The notes under the pieces were generated by a model. That model was not told where the DNA came from and did no database searches. It worked only from the letters and a program-made list of their open reading frames with translations. Positions 1 to 9,565 of a stretch of DNA of 62,191 nucleotides are shown piece after piece. Within the stretch, counting starts at the first letter, position 1; each line of letters starts with the position of its first letter. Made by a program: the position numbers and the translations under genes. Source of the stretch: Vicinamibacterales bacterium (GTDB lineage: Bacteria; Acidobacteriota; Vicinamibacteria; Vicinamibacterales; 2-12-FULL-66-21); the NCBI GenBank assembly GCA_035699745.1, contig DASSPH010000020.1, positions 1 through 62,191 on the forward strand, read 5' to 3'.

Positions 1-2
1 CC

Positions 3-224
3 GCCCAGGAGCTCGAGCAGCGCGTTTCGCAGATGCTGCAGCTCTACGCGCAGGAGACGCAGGCGCTCAGCCACTCGGTGCGGCTGCCGGCGCTGCTCGC
101 GCCGGTGCGCGAGCGCCTTGCCCAGCACCTCAGAGAGGAAATGGTCCGAGTCGCGCGTACCCTCGCGCGCAACGTGGCGACGCCCAGGATGCGTGGCCGC
201 CGCGCGCGCTCGAGCGTGCAGTGA
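3..224 (+). CDS. C-terminal part of an unrecognised protein (5' end outside window)
   Basis: A frame open from the left edge of the window runs to a TGA ending at 224, showing about 73 residues. The peptide is Ala/Leu/Arg-rich and probably helical, and it ends in a strongly basic tail (RMRGRRARSSVQ). I recognise no family. It lies on the same strand as nuoA, 116 nt upstream, separated from it by an FNR-like site and promoter, so it is probably a separate transcription unit. It does not look like SecG, which often precedes nuoA in Betaproteobacteria. It could be a chance frame in high-GC DNA, though its position before a promoter gap favours a real gene end. Confidence 0.4.
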   Translation, partial: AQELEQRVSQMLQLYAQETQALSHSVRLPALLAPVRERLAQHLREEMVRVARTLARNVATPRMRGRRARSSVQ

Positions 225-250
225 ACCTTCGCGCGCACGGTCTTTGCCGT

Positions 251-264
251 TTGATCTGGGTCAA
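251..264 (+). promoter_or_regulatory. FNR/ANR-type binding site upstream of nuoA
   Basis: The sequence TTGATCTGGGTCAA matches the FNR/CRP-family consensus TTGAT-N4-ATCAA with one mismatch. Its centre (257.5) lies about 40 bp before the start predicted from the -10 box at 285-290, which is the class II activator position. From the geometry I infer oxygen- or redox-responsive control of the nuo operon. Confidence 0.6.
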
Positions 265-284
265 GCTTGGCACGCGAAAACAGG

Positions 285-290
285 TAGAAT
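285..290 (+). promoter_or_regulatory. -10 box of the nuo operon promoter
   Basis: TAGAAT resembles the sigma-70 TATAAT box. No good -35 hexamer is present at 16-18 bp; the FNR-like site at 251-264 takes its place, as in activator-dependent promoters. This predicts a start near 297 and a leader of about 44 nt before nuoA. Confidence 0.5.
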
Positions 291-340
291 TTGCGCCTGC
301 AGCGACGGGGGGCGGGAAGGTTCCGCTGGTCGCCTGAACT

Positions 341-697
341 ATGCTAGCTGAGTACTATCCAATCCTGCTCTTCATCCTCGTCGGCTTGGCGGTCGGCGTG
401 GGCCCCATGGTGCTCGGCAAGCTGCTCGGCCCGAGCCGGCCGGATCCGGAGAAGCTCTCGCCCTACGAGTGCGGCTTCGAGGCCTTCGAGGACGCGCGCA
501 TGAAGTTCGACGTGCGCTACTACCTCGTGGCCATCCTCTTCATCCTGTTCGACCTGGAGATCGCCTTCCTCTTCCCCTGGGCCACGGTGGTCAACGAGGT
601 CGGCCTGTTCGGCTTCCTGTCGATGATGCTGTTCCTCGCCATCCTCGTGGTGGGCTTCGTGTACGAGTGGATGAAGGGAGCGCTGGAATGGGAGTAG
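341..697 (+). CDS. nuoA: NADH-quinone oxidoreductase subunit A
   Basis: Small membrane subunit of complex I (118 residues, usual length) with three hydrophobic segments and the conserved YECGFEAF loop followed by [17 protein letters not shown]. It helps join the membrane arm to the peripheral arm at the quinone site. It opens the fourteen-gene nuo operon; nuoB follows after 3 nt. The residues are typical of betaproteobacterial NuoA. The Shine-Dalgarno sequence is weak (a GGAAGG about 20 nt upstream). Confidence 0.95.
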   Translation: MLAEYYPILLFILVGLAVGVGPMVLGKLLGPSRPDPEKLSPYECGFEAFEDARMKFDVRYYLVAILFILFDLEIAFLFPWATVVNEVGLFGFLSMMLFLAILVVGFVYEWMKGALEWE

Positions 698-700
698 CCC

Positions 701-1177
701 GTGGGCGTTGAAGGGCTGATGCAGCAGGGCTTCGTCACCACGAAGCTCGACACGGTCATCAACTGGACGCGCACCGGCTCGATGTGGCCGATGACCTTCG
801 GCCTCGCCTGCTGCGCGATCGAGATGATGCATGCCGGCGCGGCGCGCTACGACCTCGACCGCTTCGGCATCGTGTTCCGGCCGAGCCCGCGCCAGTCCGA
901 CGTGATGATCATCGCCGGCACGCTGTGCAACAAGATGGCGCCGGCCCTGCGCAAGGTCTACGACCAGATGGCCGAGCCGCGCTGGGTGGTGTCGATGGGT
1001 TCCTGCGCCAACGGCGGGGGCTACTACCACTATTCGTATTCCGTGGTGCGCGGCGCCGACCGGATCGTGCCCGTCGACATCTACGTGCCGGGCTGCCCGC
1101 CCACCGCCGAGGCGCTGCTGTACGGCCTCGTGCAGCTGCAAAACAAGATCAAGCGCACCAGCACGATCGCTCGATGA
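701..1177 (+). CDS. nuoB: NADH-quinone oxidoreductase subunit B (GTG start)
   Basis: 158-residue peripheral-arm subunit carrying cluster N2, the last iron-sulfur centre before quinone. The ligand cysteines are visible: the CC pair in GLACCAIEM, one in GSCANGG and one in VPGCPPT. The GTG start at 701 gives the normal N-terminus (VGVEGLM). The C-terminus [14 protein letters not shown] and the overall length match betaproteobacterial NuoB closely. Its last codons are part of a 15-bp direct repeat shared with the nuoC start. Confidence 0.96.
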   Translation: MGVEGLMQQGFVTTKLDTVINWTRTGSMWPMTFGLACCAIEMMHAGAARYDLDRFGIVFRPSPRQSDVMIIAGTLCNKMAPALRKVYDQMAEPRWVVSMGSCANGGGYYHYSYSVVRGADRIVPVDIYVPGCPPTAEALLYGLVQLQNKIKRTSTIAR

Positions 1178-1209
1178 TGCCGAGCCCGACTGCAACGATC
1201 GCTCGATGA
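1163..1209 (+). repeat. 15-bp direct repeat spanning the nuoB stop and nuoC start
   Basis: ACGATCGCTCGATGA occurs at 1163-1177 (end of nuoB with its TGA) and again at 1195-1209 (covering the nuoC ATG). The two copies lie 32 bp apart. The simplest reading is a local duplication that split an earlier ATGA stop/start overlap. Confidence 0.8.
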
Positions 1210-1799
1210 CGCCCAGGCTGCAGAAGCTGTTCGACCTTCTCCAGCAGGCGGGCCTCGCGCCGCTCGAGCGCCTGGGCGAGGTGACCGTCGAGGTATCCGC
1301 CGCCCGGTACAAGGAGACCTGCCTCGGGCTGCGCGACAGCCCGGAGCTGCGCTTCGAGCAGGCGACCGACCTCTGCGGCGTCGACTACGCCGCCTACGCC
1401 GGGCGCCGCGTGCCGCAGGGCGGCCGCTATGCCGCCGTGGTGCACCTGCTGTCCTTCACGCACAACTGGCGGCTGCGGGTGCGCTGCCTGTGCCCGGACG
1501 ACGAGTTCCCGATGCTGCCGTCGCTGGTCGAGGTGTGGCCGAGCCTCAACTGGTACGAGCGCGAGGCGTTCGACCTCTTCGGCATCATCTTCGACGGCCA
1601 TCCCGACCTGCGCCGCATCCTCACCGACTACGGCTTCGTCGGCCACCCGTTCCGCAAGGACTTCCCGATCACCGGCTACGTCGAGATGCGCTACGACCCG
1701 GAGCAGCGGCGCGTGGTCTACCAGCCCGTGACCATCGATCCGCGCGAGGTGACGCCGCGCATCGTGCGCGAGGAGCACTACGGCGAGGGGGGCGCCTAG
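1206..1799 (+). CDS. nuoC: NADH-quinone oxidoreductase subunit C
   Basis: 197-residue 30-kDa subunit of the peripheral arm, separate from NuoD as in Proteobacteria other than the enteric NuoCD fusion. The family signature region is present ([13 protein letters not shown], then [19 protein letters not shown]). nuoD starts 4 nt after its stop. It packs against NuoD near the quinone chamber and binds no cofactor. The sequence is betaproteobacterial in style, like its neighbours. Confidence 0.95.
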   Translation: MTPRLQKLFDLLQQAGLAPLERLGEVTVEVSAARYKETCLGLRDSPELRFEQATDLCGVDYAAYAGRRVPQGGRYAAVVHLLSFTHNWRLRVRCLCPDDEFPMLPSLVEVWPSLNWYEREAFDLFGIIFDGHPDLRRILTDYGFVGHPFRKDFPITGYVEMRYDPEQRRVVYQPVTIDPREVTPRIVREEHYGEGGA

Positions 1800-1803
1800 C
1801 GCG

Positions 1804-3057
1804 ATGCCGGAGATCCGCAACTACACGCTCAACTTCGGGCCGCAGCACCCGGCGGCGCACGGGGTGCTGCGCCTGGTGCTCGAGCTCGACGGCGAGGTGA
1901 TCCAGCGCGCCGACCCGCACATCGGGCTGCTGCACCGGGGCACGGAGAAGCTGGCGGAGCACCGCACCTTCCTGCAGACGCTGCCGTACATGGACCGCCT
2001 CGACTACGTGTCCATGATGTGCAACGAGCACGCCTACGTGCTGGCGGTGGAGAAGCTGCTCGGCATCGAGGTGCCGATCCGCGCGCAGTACATCCGCGTC
2101 ATGTTCGACGAGATCACGCGCATCCTGAACCACCTGCTGTTCCTCGGCACGCAGGGCCTGGACCTGGGCGCGATGACGGTGTTCCTCTACTGCTTCCGCG
2201 AGCGCGAGGACCTGCTCGACTGCTACGAGGCGGTGTCCGGCGCGCGCATGCACGCGGCCTACTACCGGCCGGGCGGCGTGTACCGCGACCTGCCCGACAG
2301 CATGCCGCAGTACCAGGCGCAGTACTCGCGCAACTCGAGCCAGATGCGCGAGATGAACGCCAACCGCCAGGGCTCGCTGCTCGACTTCATCGAGGACTTC
2401 ACCCGGCGCTTTCCCAAGTACGTCGACGACTACGAGACGCTGCTCACGGACAACCGCATCTGGAAGCAGCGCACCGTGGGCATCGGCGTGGTGGAGCCGG
2501 AGCGCGCCAAGGCGCTCGGCTTCGGCGGCGTCATGCTGCGCGGCTCGGGCATCGAGTGGGACCTGCGCAAGAAGCAGCCCTACGAGGTCTACGACCGGCT
2601 CGACTTCGACATCCCGGTCGGGCGCAACGGCGATACCTACGACCGCTACCTCGTGCGCATCGAGGAGATGCGCCAGTCCAACCGCATCATCAAGCAGTGC
2701 GTGGACTGGCTGCGCAACAACCCCGGTCCGGTGATCGTCGACAACCACAAGGTGGCGCCGCCATCGCGCGAGGAGATGAAGCGCGACATGGAGCAGCTCA
2801 TCCACCACTTCAAGCTGTTCACCGAGGGCATGCACGTGCCCGAGGGCGAGGCCTACGCCGCCATCGAGCACCCGAAGGGCGAGTTCGGCGTCTACCTGGT
2901 CTCCGACGGCGCGAACAAGCCCTACCGCATGAAGCTGCGCTCGCCGGCCTACGTGCACCTGTCGGCCATGGGCGAGCTGGCGAAGGGGCACATGCTGGCC
3001 GACGCCGTGGCCATCATCGGCACCATCGACATCGTATTCGGCGATATCGACAGATGA
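1804..3057 (+). CDS. nuoD: NADH-quinone oxidoreductase subunit D
   Basis: 417-residue 49-kDa subunit that forms the quinone pocket with NuoB. The start [20 protein letters not shown] includes the conserved HPAAHG loop, and [22 protein letters not shown] and the C-terminal DIVFGDIDR are family features. Length and residues are those of betaproteobacterial NuoD. nuoE follows 13 nt after the stop. Confidence 0.97.
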   Translation: MPEIRNYTLNFGPQHPAAHGVLRLVLELDGEVIQRADPHIGLLHRGTEKLAEHRTFLQTLPYMDRLDYVSMMCNEHAYVLAVEKLLGIEVPIRAQYIRVMFDEITRILNHLLFLGTQGLDLGAMTVFLYCFREREDLLDCYEAVSGARMHAAYYRPGGVYRDLPDSMPQYQAQYSRNSSQMREMNANRQGSLLDFIEDFTRRFPKYVDDYETLLTDNRIWKQRTVGIGVVEPERAKALGFGGVMLRGSGIEWDLRKKQPYEVYDRLDFDIPVGRNGDTYDRYLVRIEEMRQSNRIIKQCVDWLRNNPGPVIVDNHKVAPPSREEMKRDMEQLIHHFKLFTEGMHVPEGEAYAAIEHPKGEFGVYLVSDGANKPYRMKLRSPAYVHLSAMGELAKGHMLADAVAIIGTIDIVFGDIDR

Positions 3058-3070
3058 GCGAGCGCGCGCG

Positions 3071-3544
3071 ATGCTGACCCCCGAATCCCTGCAGAAGATC
3101 GACCGCGAGGTGGCGAAGTACCCGCCCGAATGGAAGCAGTCGGCGGTGATGATGGCGCTCGCCATCGCGCAGGACGAGAAGGGCTGGCTGTCGACGGAGA
3201 CGATGGATTTCGTCGCGCAGTACCTCGGCATGCCGCCGGTGGCGGTGTACGAGGTCGCCACCTTCTACAACATGTACAACCGCGAGCCGACCGGCAAGTA
3301 CAAGATCACGCTGTGCACCTGCCTGCCGTGCGGCCTGCAGGGCTCGCTCGCCACGGCGGACTACCTGCGCCAGAAGCTCGGCATCGACTTCAACGAGACC
3401 ACCCCGGACGGGCACTTCACCCTCAAGGAAGGCGAGTGCATGGGCGCCTGCGCGATGGCGCCGGTGCTGCTCGTCAACAACAAGAAGATGCACGACTACA
3501 TGAGCAACGAGAAGATCGACCAGCTCCTCAAGGACCTGAAATGA
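3071..3544 (+). CDS. nuoE: NADH-quinone oxidoreductase subunit E
   Basis: 157-residue thioredoxin-like subunit of the NADH module, carrying the [2Fe-2S] cluster N1a. The expected cysteines are in CTCLPC (about residues 79-84) and CMGAC further on. The N-terminal helical part ([14 protein letters not shown]) is typical. The stop overlaps the nuoF start (ATGA at 3541-3544), suggesting coupled translation with its direct partner. Confidence 0.95.
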   Translation: MLTPESLQKIDREVAKYPPEWKQSAVMMALAIAQDEKGWLSTETMDFVAQYLGMPPVAVYEVATFYNMYNREPTGKYKITLCTCLPCGLQGSLATADYLRQKLGIDFNETTPDGHFTLKEGECMGACAMAPVLLVNNKKMHDYMSNEKIDQLLKDLK

Positions 3545-4890
3545 GCCTGCTCGACTACGGTCCGGACGCGATCCTCATGAAGGGGCTCGACGGGCGCAAC
3601 TGGCGGCTCGCCGACTACGAGAAGCGCGACGGCTACGCGGCGCTGAGGAAGATCCTCGCCGAGAAGACCAAGCCCGAGGACGTGACCGCCGAGGTGAAGA
3701 AGTCGGCGCTGCGCGGCCGCGGCGGCGCCGGATTCCCCACCGGCCTGAAATGGTCGTTCATGCCGCGCCAGTTCCCGGGGCCGAAGTACGTCGTGTGCAA
3801 CTCCGACGAGGGCGAGCCGGGCACGTGCAAGGACCGCGACCTGCTGCGCTACAACCCGCACTCGGTCATCGAGGGCATGATCATCGCCGGCTACGCCATG
3901 TCGGCGGGCGCGGGCTACAACTACATCCACGGCGAGATCTGGGAGATCTACGACCAGTACGAGGAAGCGCTGCGCGAGGCCTATGCCGCCGGCTACCTCG
4001 GCAGGAACATCCTGGGCTCGGATTTCTCGTTCGAGATGTACGCGCATCCGGGCTACGGCGCCTATATCTGCGGCGAGGAGACGGCGCTGCTCGAGTCGCT
4101 CGAGGGCAAGAAGGGCCAGCCGCGCTTCAAGCCGCCGTTCCCGGCGAGCTACGGGCTCTATGGCAAGCCGACGACCATCAACAACACCGAGACCTTCGCC
4201 TCCGTGCCGTGGATCATGCGCCACGGCGGCGACGCGTTCCTCGCGCTCGGCCGGCCGAACAACGGCGGCACCAAGCTCTTCTCCGTGACCGGCCACGTCA
4301 ACCGGCCCGGCAACTACGAGGTCAGGCTGGGCACGCCGTTCGCGAAGCTGCTCGAGATGGCGGGCGGGGTGCGCGCCGGCCACAAGCTCAAGGCGGTGAT
4401 CCCGGGCGGCTCGTCCATGCCGGTGCTGCCGGCGGACATCATGATGGCGACCGACATGGACTACGACGCGATCGCCAAGGCGGGCTCCATGCTCGGCTCC
4501 GGCGCGGTGATCGTGATGGACGACTCGACCTGCATGGTGCGGGCGCTCGAGCGCCTGTCGTACTTCTACTTCGAGGAATCGTGCGGGCAGTGCACGCCCT
4601 GCCGCGAGGGCACCGGCTGGCTCTACCGCGTGGTGAACCGCATCGAGACGGGCCGGGGGCGCATGGACGACCTCGCGCTGCTCGACAACGTGGCGGACAA
4701 CATCGCCGGCCGCACCATCTGCGCGCTCGGCGACGCGGCGGCGCTGCCGGTGAAGAGCTTCCTCAAGCACTTCCGGCAGGAGTTCGTCCACCACATCGAG
4801 CACAAGCGCTGCCTGGTTCAGGGCGAGATCGAGCCGAGGTGGGGGCGCTCCGGCGCGCACCAGGAGACATCGATGAAGGCGGCGGCCTAG
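3541..4890 (+). CDS. nuoF: NADH-quinone oxidoreductase subunit F
   Basis: 449-residue subunit that oxidises NADH. The nucleotide/FMN site shows [13 protein letters not shown] and the [13 protein letters not shown] segment. Cluster N3 ligands are in [12 protein letters not shown] plus a later Cys in RTICALGD. The ATG at 3541 overlaps the nuoE stop, and nuoG begins immediately after the nuoF stop. The gene is complete and closest in style to betaproteobacterial NuoF. Confidence 0.97.
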   Translation: MSLLDYGPDAILMKGLDGRNWRLADYEKRDGYAALRKILAEKTKPEDVTAEVKKSALRGRGGAGFPTGLKWSFMPRQFPGPKYVVCNSDEGEPGTCKDRDLLRYNPHSVIEGMIIAGYAMSAGAGYNYIHGEIWEIYDQYEEALREAYAAGYLGRNILGSDFSFEMYAHPGYGAYICGEETALLESLEGKKGQPRFKPPFPASYGLYGKPTTINNTETFASVPWIMRHGGDAFLALGRPNNGGTKLFSVTGHVNRPGNYEVRLGTPFAKLLEMAGGVRAGHKLKAVIPGGSSMPVLPADIMMATDMDYDAIAKAGSMLGSGAVIVMDDSTCMVRALERLSYFYFEESCGQCTPCREGTGWLYRVVNRIETGRGRMDDLALLDNVADNIAGRTICALGDAAALPVKSFLKHFRQEFVHHIEHKRCLVQGEIEPRWGRSGAHQETSMKAAA

Positions 4891-7113
4891 ATGCTCAAGG
4901 TCCAGATCGACGGGGTCGAAGTCGAGGTGCCGCACGGCGCGACCATCATGGACGCGACCAACAAGGTCAAGACCTACGTCCCGCACTTCTGCTACCACAG
5001 CAAGCTGTCCATCGCCGCCAACTGCCGCATGTGCCTGGTCGAGGTGGAGAAGGCGCCCAAGCCGCTGCCGGCGTGCGCCACGCCGGTGACCGACGGCATG
5101 AAGGTCTGGACGCACTCGGAGAACGCCAAGAAGGCGCAGAACGGCGTGATGGAGTTCCTGCTCATCAACCACCCGCTCGACTGCCCGATCTGCGACCAGG
5201 GCGGCGAGTGCCAGCTGCAGGACCTCGCGGTCGGCTACGGCCACAGCAACTCGCGCTACCAGGAAGAGAAGCGCGTCGTGCTGCGCAAGGAGCTGGGGCC
5301 GCTGGTCGCGGCCGAGGAGATGAGCCGCTGCATCCAGTGCACGCGCTGCGTGCGCTTCGGACAGGAGATCGCCGGCATCATGGAGCTCGGCATGGCCGGC
5401 CGCGGCGAGCATTCGGAGATCGTCTCGTTCGTCGGCAAGGCGGTGGACTCGGAGCTCTCCGGCAACATGATCGACCTTTGCCCGGTGGGGGCGCTGACCT
5501 CCGAGCCGTTCCGCTACAAGGCGAGGACATGGGAATTGTCGCGGCGCAAGTCGGTGTCCCCGCACGACGCGCTGGGCTCCAACCTGCTCGTGCAGGTGAA
5601 GCAGAAGAAGGTGATGCGCGTGCTGCCGCTGGAGAACGAGGCCATCAACGAGTGCTGGCTCTCGGACAAGGACCGCTTCTCCTACGAGGGCCTCAATTCC
5701 GCCGACCGCCTGACGCAGCCGATGCTCAAGCGCAACGGCCGCTGGGAGGAGGTCGAGTGGCAGGTGGCGATGGACGAGGCGGTGTGGGGCCTCAAGGGCC
5801 GCGGCCTGGGCATCCTCGCCAGCCCGCATGCGACCCTGGAGGAGCTCTACCTCGCCGGCAAGCTCGCCGCGGCGAGCAGCGGCGCGGCGGACTTCCGGCT
5901 GCGCCATGCCGACTTCTCGGCCGACGGCAAGCGCGGCGGCGTGCCGTGGCTCGGCATGGGCATCGCCGACCTGGGCGGCCTGGACCGCGTGCTGGTCGCC
6001 GGCTCGTTCCTGCGCAAGGACCATCCGCTCATCGCCCAGCGCCTGCGCCAGGCGGCGAAGCGCGGCACCAAGATCTACGTCGTTCACTCGGCGGACGACG
6101 ACTGGCTGATGCCGATCGCCGGCAAGAGGATCGTCGCGCCATCGGAGCTCGCCGCGACGCTCGCCGGTTGCGGGAAATGGCTGGAAGGGGCGAAGAACGC
6201 CGCCGTGCTGCTCGGCAACTTCGCCCAGCAGCATCCGCAGGCGGCGCAGATCCATGCGGCGGCCCAGGCGCTCGCGCAGGCGGCGGGCGCCAAGCTCGGC
6301 TTCCTCGGCGAAGCGGCCAATTCGGTGGGCGGCTACCTGGCCGGCCTGCCGGTCGGCGGCGGCCTCGCCGCCGCGCTCGCCAAGCCGGCGCTGGTGCTGC
6401 TCAACCTCGAGCCTGAGCTCGACTGCGCGGACCCGCGCGCCGCCATGGGCGCGATCCGCCAGGCCGAGTTCGTCATCGCCCTCAGCCCCTGGCGCGTCGG
6501 CCTCGACTACGCCAATCTCGTCCTGCCGATCGGCGCGTTCTCCGAGACCGCGGGCACCTTCGTCAATACCGAAGGCCGCGCGCAGGGCTTCCACGCCGTG
6601 GTGCCGCCGCCGGGCGAGGCCCGCCCCGGCTGGAAGGTGCTGCGCGTGCTCGGCAGCATGCTGGGCGCGCCCGGGTTCGAGCTCGACACGATCGAGCAGG
6701 TGCGCGCCGAGTGCCTGGACGGCAAGGACATCCGCTCGCTCCTCTCCAACCAGATCTCGGCCGGGGCCCAGCCGCCTGCGGCAGCGGGGCAGGGCATCCA
6801 GCGCGTCGCCGACGTGCCCATCTACTTCGCCGACCCGCTGGTGCGGCGCTCGGCGCCGCTGCAGGCGACCCGCGACGCCGCCCACCCCAGGGCATGGATG
6901 AACAGCAGGCTGATGTCGCGCCTCGGGCTCGGCAGCCAGGACCATGTCCTCGTGAAGCAGGGCGATGGCCAGGCGCGGCTCGCCGCCGCCCTCGACGAGC
7001 GGCTTCCCGACGACTGCGTGCGCATCGCCGCCGCCCATGCCTCCACCGCGGCGCTCGGGCCCATGTTCGGCACGGTGTCCCTCGAGAGGATCGCCGTGGG
7101 GAAGGCCGCCTAG
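4891..7113 (+). CDS. nuoG: NADH-quinone oxidoreductase subunit G
   Basis: 740-residue iron-sulfur subunit. In order: an N-terminal [2Fe-2S] domain (HFCYHSKLSIAANCRMC), the His/Cys motif HPLDCPICDQGGEC, a 4Fe-4S site in CIQCTRCVRF with the distal Cys in MIDLCPVGAL, then a molybdopterin-oxidoreductase-like C-terminal region without an evident active site. The tail (AAHASTAALGPMFGTVSLER) is characteristic of Betaproteobacteria. It is the last clearly betaproteobacterial gene here. Its TAG is followed directly by the nuoH ATG. Confidence 0.95.
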   Translation: MLKVQIDGVEVEVPHGATIMDATNKVKTYVPHFCYHSKLSIAANCRMCLVEVEKAPKPLPACATPVTDGMKVWTHSENAKKAQNGVMEFLLINHPLDCPICDQGGECQLQDLAVGYGHSNSRYQEEKRVVLRKELGPLVAAEEMSRCIQCTRCVRFGQEIAGIMELGMAGRGEHSEIVSFVGKAVDSELSGNMIDLCPVGALTSEPFRYKARTWELSRRKSVSPHDALGSNLLVQVKQKKVMRVLPLENEAINECWLSDKDRFSYEGLNSADRLTQPMLKRNGRWEEVEWQVAMDEAVWGLKGRGLGILASPHATLEELYLAGKLAAASSGAADFRLRHADFSADGKRGGVPWLGMGIADLGGLDRVLVAGSFLRKDHPLIAQRLRQAAKRGTKIYVVHSADDDWLMPIAGKRIVAPSELAATLAGCGKWLEGAKNAAVLLGNFAQQHPQAAQIHAAAQALAQAAGAKLGFLGEAANSVGGYLAGLPVGGGLAAALAKPALVLLNLEPELDCADPRAAMGAIRQAEFVIALSPWRVGLDYANLVLPIGAFSETAGTFVNTEGRAQGFHAVVPPPGEARPGWKVLRVLGSMLGAPGFELDTIEQVRAECLDGKDIRSLLSNQISAGAQPPAAAGQGIQRVADVPIYFADPLVRRSAPLQATRDAAHPRAWMNSRLMSRLGLGSQDHVLVKQGDGQARLAAALDERLPDDCVRIAAAHASTAALGPMFGTVSLERIAVGKAA

Positions 7114-8166
7114 ATGAACTGGACGACCCGGCTCGAATGGCTCCAGACGCGGCCCGAGACATGGTTCGGCCCGACCTGGGGGCCGGCCGTGTACGAGACG
7201 GTGGTCAGCCTCGCCTTCATCGTGGCGATCGTCGCCCCCCTCATGATCGGCATCGCCTACCTCACCCTTTGGGAGCGCAAGCTGATCGGCTGGATGCAGA
7301 TCCGCATCGGGCCCAATCGCGTCGGGCCGCTCGGCCTGCTGCAGCCGATCGCCGACGGCGTCAAGCTGCTGCTGAAGGAGAACCTGGTGCCGGAGAGCGC
7401 CGACCGGCCGGTCTATCACCTGGCGCCGGTCGTGTTCCTGATCCCGTGCCTGCTGATCTTCGCGACCATTCCGTTCGCGCCCGGGCTCGGCGTCGCCGAT
7501 CTGAACACCGGCGTGCTCTTCTTCCTGGCGATCTCGTCGATGGAAATCGTCGGCCTGTTCATGGCCGGCTGGGGGTCGAACAACAAGTATGCGCTGCTGT
7601 CGGTGATGCGCGCGGTGAACCAGATCATCTCCTACGATCTGCCGTTCCTGTTCGCCGCGCTCGTGCCCGCCATGCTCGCCGGATCGCTGAAGATGACCGA
7701 CATCGCCGCGGCGCAGTCGGGCCTGTGGTTCATCGCCTATCCGGTGTTCGGCCAGCTCGCGTTCTTCGCCTTCATCGTCGCCGCGGTCGCGGCGGAGAAC
7801 CGCGCGCCGTTCGACATCCTCGAGGCGGAATCGGAGCTGGTCGCCGGGTTCCGCGTCGAGTATTCGGGGATGCAGTTCGCGTTGATCCAGCTCGCCGAGT
7901 ACGCGCACGTGCTCGGCGCCTCGTTCCTCGGCGCGCTGTTGTTCCTCGGCGCCTGGGCCGGGCCCGGCCCGGCGTGGCTCGGGCCGCTGTGGTTCCTGAT
8001 CAAGGCGCTCGGCGTCTTTCTGCTGCTGACGTGGATCCGCTGGAGCTTCGTCCGCATCCGCGCCGATCAGATCATGCGCCTGTCCTGGAAGCTGATGCTG
8101 CCGGCGACGCTCCTGCTGCTGCTCGCCACGGCCGTGTTCATCGTCCTGCGGGGGCCGCATGCATAA
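7114..8166 (+). CDS. nuoH: NADH-quinone oxidoreductase subunit H
   Basis: 350-residue membrane subunit with about eight helices; it forms part of the quinone channel. The conserved block [19 protein letters not shown] is at about residues 49-67, and [18 protein letters not shown] is in the middle. The first ~90 residues would fit either a beta- or an acidobacterial protein. Beyond that ([20 protein letters not shown], then a Tyr-Asp-Leu-Pro stretch) it does not resemble betaproteobacterial NuoH. The change of ancestry therefore probably lies in or just before this gene. Its stop overlaps nuoI by 8 nt. Confidence 0.95.
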   Translation: MNWTTRLEWLQTRPETWFGPTWGPAVYETVVSLAFIVAIVAPLMIGIAYLTLWERKLIGWMQIRIGPNRVGPLGLLQPIADGVKLLLKENLVPESADRPVYHLAPVVFLIPCLLIFATIPFAPGLGVADLNTGVLFFLAISSMEIVGLFMAGWGSNNKYALLSVMRAVNQIISYDLPFLFAALVPAMLAGSLKMTDIAAAQSGLWFIAYPVFGQLAFFAFIVAAVAAENRAPFDILEAESELVAGFRVEYSGMQFALIQLAEYAHVLGASFLGALLFLGAWAGPGPAWLGPLWFLIKALGVFLLLTWIRWSFVRIRADQIMRLSWKLMLPATLLLLLATAVFIVLRGPHA

Positions 8167-8770
8167 CCAGCCCCGGACGCCGGCGCCGCGGAGCGCGCTC
8201 GCCGAAGCGGCGGCCATCGCCGGCGCGGTCGTGCGCGGCATGCGGATCACGCTCGTCAACCTGTTCCGCAAGCCGGTCACGGTGCACTACCCGACGGTGA
8301 CCCGTCCGGCCACGGATCGGTTCCGCGGCCTGCTCGCGCTCACCTACGACAAGGAGACCGGCGAAGAGAACTGCATCGGCTGCCGCCTGTGCGAGTTCAT
8401 CTGTCCGCCGGCCGTGATCAAGGTCGAGATGCTGAAGGGGGAGAAGCGCAACTACGCCAGGACCTTCACCCTCGAGCTCTACGCCTGCGAGTTCTGCGAG
8501 CTGTGCGTGCAGGTCTGCCCGACCGACGCGATCGTGATGATGAAGTCGTTCGATCTCTCGACCGCGGACCGCCGCGAGATGCTGCTCGACAAGGATCGGC
8601 TGCACGTGCTCGGCCTCCAGCACGTGCCCTCGTGGGCCACCGGCAACCGCCTGCGCGACATGCAACAGCCCCCGAAGAAGGAAGCTGGAAGCGCGAAACT
8701 GGAAGCTGAAAGCGGGAAGCCGGGAGCCGGAAGCGGGAAGCCGGAAGGCGGAAGCGGGGCGCCAGCGTGA
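8159..8770 (+). CDS. nuoI: NADH-quinone oxidoreductase subunit I with low-complexity C-terminal tail
   Basis: 203-residue ferredoxin-like subunit with two 4Fe-4S motifs, CIGCRLCEFICP and CEFCELCVQVCP (clusters N6a and N6b). An N-terminal amphipathic segment (GAVVRGMRITLVNLF) is present. The core ends near residue 172. The last ~30 residues, built of Gly, Ser, Lys, Glu and Ala (for example KLEAESGKPGAGSGKPEGG), come from a run of GGAAGC-like words in the DNA and are not part of the normal fold. The stop overlaps nuoJ (GTGA). Confidence 0.93.
   Translation: MHNQPRTPAPRSALAEAAAIAGAVVRGMRITLVNLFRKPVTVHYPTVTRPATDRFRGLLALTYDKETGEENCIGCRLCEFICPPAVIKVEMLKGEKRNYARTFTLELYACEFCELCVQVCPTDAIVMMKSFDLSTADRREMLLDKDRLHVLGLQHVPSWATGNRLRDMQQPPKKEAGSAKLEAESGKPGAGSGKPEGGSGAPA
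8680..8761 (+). repeat. Degenerate GGAAGC word repeat inside the nuoI 3' end
   Basis: About ten imperfect copies of a GGAAGC(T/C)G-like word in tandem (gaagctggaagcgcgaaac and onward). The run keeps the nuoI frame and supplies its extra tail. It is one of several word-repeat loci in the window. Confidence 0.85.
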
Positions 8771-9261
8771 CGCTCGACGCGATGGCCTTCTGGGCGTGCG
8801 CCGCGGCGCTCGTCGGCTCGGCGCTCGCGGTCGTGCTCGGCAGGAATCTCTTTCATTCCGTCCTCTGGCTCGCGCTCGCGCTGGTCTCGACCGCGGCGAT
8901 CTTCCTGACGCTCGACGCCGAGTTCCTCGCCGCCGTGCAGGTCCTCCTCTACGCCGGCGGCGTCGTCACCGTCGTCGTCTTTGCCATCGTCGTCACCGAA
9001 CGGCTGGTCGGCGAGCGCCTGTCCCACGTCAGCCGGCGGGTCGCCACGGCGGGCGTGGCGTGCGCGGCGCTCCTCGCCGTGCTCGTCCGCGCGATCGACG
9101 CCGCCGATCTGCATCTGCCGAAGCCCGCGCTCGCGGGCGATTTCACCGAACAGGTCGGGCTGTCGCTGCTCACGCGATACGCGCTGCCGTTCGAGCTGCT
9201 GGCGGTGCTGCTGGTGGTCGGGCTGCTGGCGGCGAGCTATTTCGCGAGGCCGGAGGACTAG
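8767..9261 (+). CDS. nuoJ: NADH-quinone oxidoreductase subunit J (GTG start)
   Basis: 164-residue membrane subunit with five hydrophobic segments and the family stretch DAEFLAAVQVLLYAGGVVTV. The GTG at 8767 overlaps the nuoI TGA. It is part of the proton-pumping arm next to NuoA and NuoK. It is followed by nuoK after 1 nt, so nuoH to nuoN are nearly gapless. Confidence 0.94.
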   Translation: MTLDAMAFWACAAALVGSALAVVLGRNLFHSVLWLALALVSTAAIFLTLDAEFLAAVQVLLYAGGVVTVVVFAIVVTERLVGERLSHVSRRVATAGVACAALLAVLVRAIDAADLHLPKPALAGDFTEQVGLSLLTRYALPFELLAVLLVVGLLAASYFARPED

Positions 9262-9262
9262 C

Positions 9263-9562
9263 GTGGGACTCTCCGCCTACCTGACGCTCGCCGCGACCGT
9301 GTTCTGCATCGGGCTCTTCGGGACGATGACCCGGCGCAACACCGTCGGCATCCTGCTCGGCATCGAGCTGATGCTGAACGCGGTGAACATCAACTTCGTC
9401 GCGTTCAGCCGGTTCCGCGGCATCGACACCGGCATGATCTTCACCCTGTTTGCGATCTGCATCACCGTCGCCGAGATCGCGCTCGGTCTGGCGATCGTCA
9501 TTCTCCTGTTCCGCACCCGCCGCACGGCGAGCGCGGATCACATCGACTGGCTGAAGGGCTGA
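9263..9562 (+). CDS. nuoK: NADH-quinone oxidoreductase subunit K (GTG start)
   Basis: 99 residues and three transmembrane helices. The two membrane glutamates needed for proton transfer are visible in LLGIELMLNAVNINF and TVAEIALGLAI. The start at 9263 (GTG) gives the standard N-terminus VGLSAYLTLAAT. It is a MrpC-like part of the membrane arm. nuoL starts 3 nt after the stop. Confidence 0.95.
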   Translation: MGLSAYLTLAATVFCIGLFGTMTRRNTVGILLGIELMLNAVNINFVAFSRFRGIDTGMIFTLFAICITVAEIALGLAIVILLFRTRRTASADHIDWLKG

Positions 9563-9565
9563 CGG

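Noticed and set aside
267-272. TTGGCA as the -35 element of the nuoA promoter
   Set aside because: The spacing to the -10 box at 285-290 is only 12 bp, too short; the FNR-like site explains the promoter better.
3496-8280. A 1,594-codon open frame on the minus strand opposite nuoF-nuoH
   Set aside because: It is a GC-driven shadow of nuoF-nuoH; the peptide is a low-complexity mix of Arg, Ala, His and Gly and has no domain. The same holds for other long frames opposite nuoL, nuoM, ctaD and the TonB receptor.
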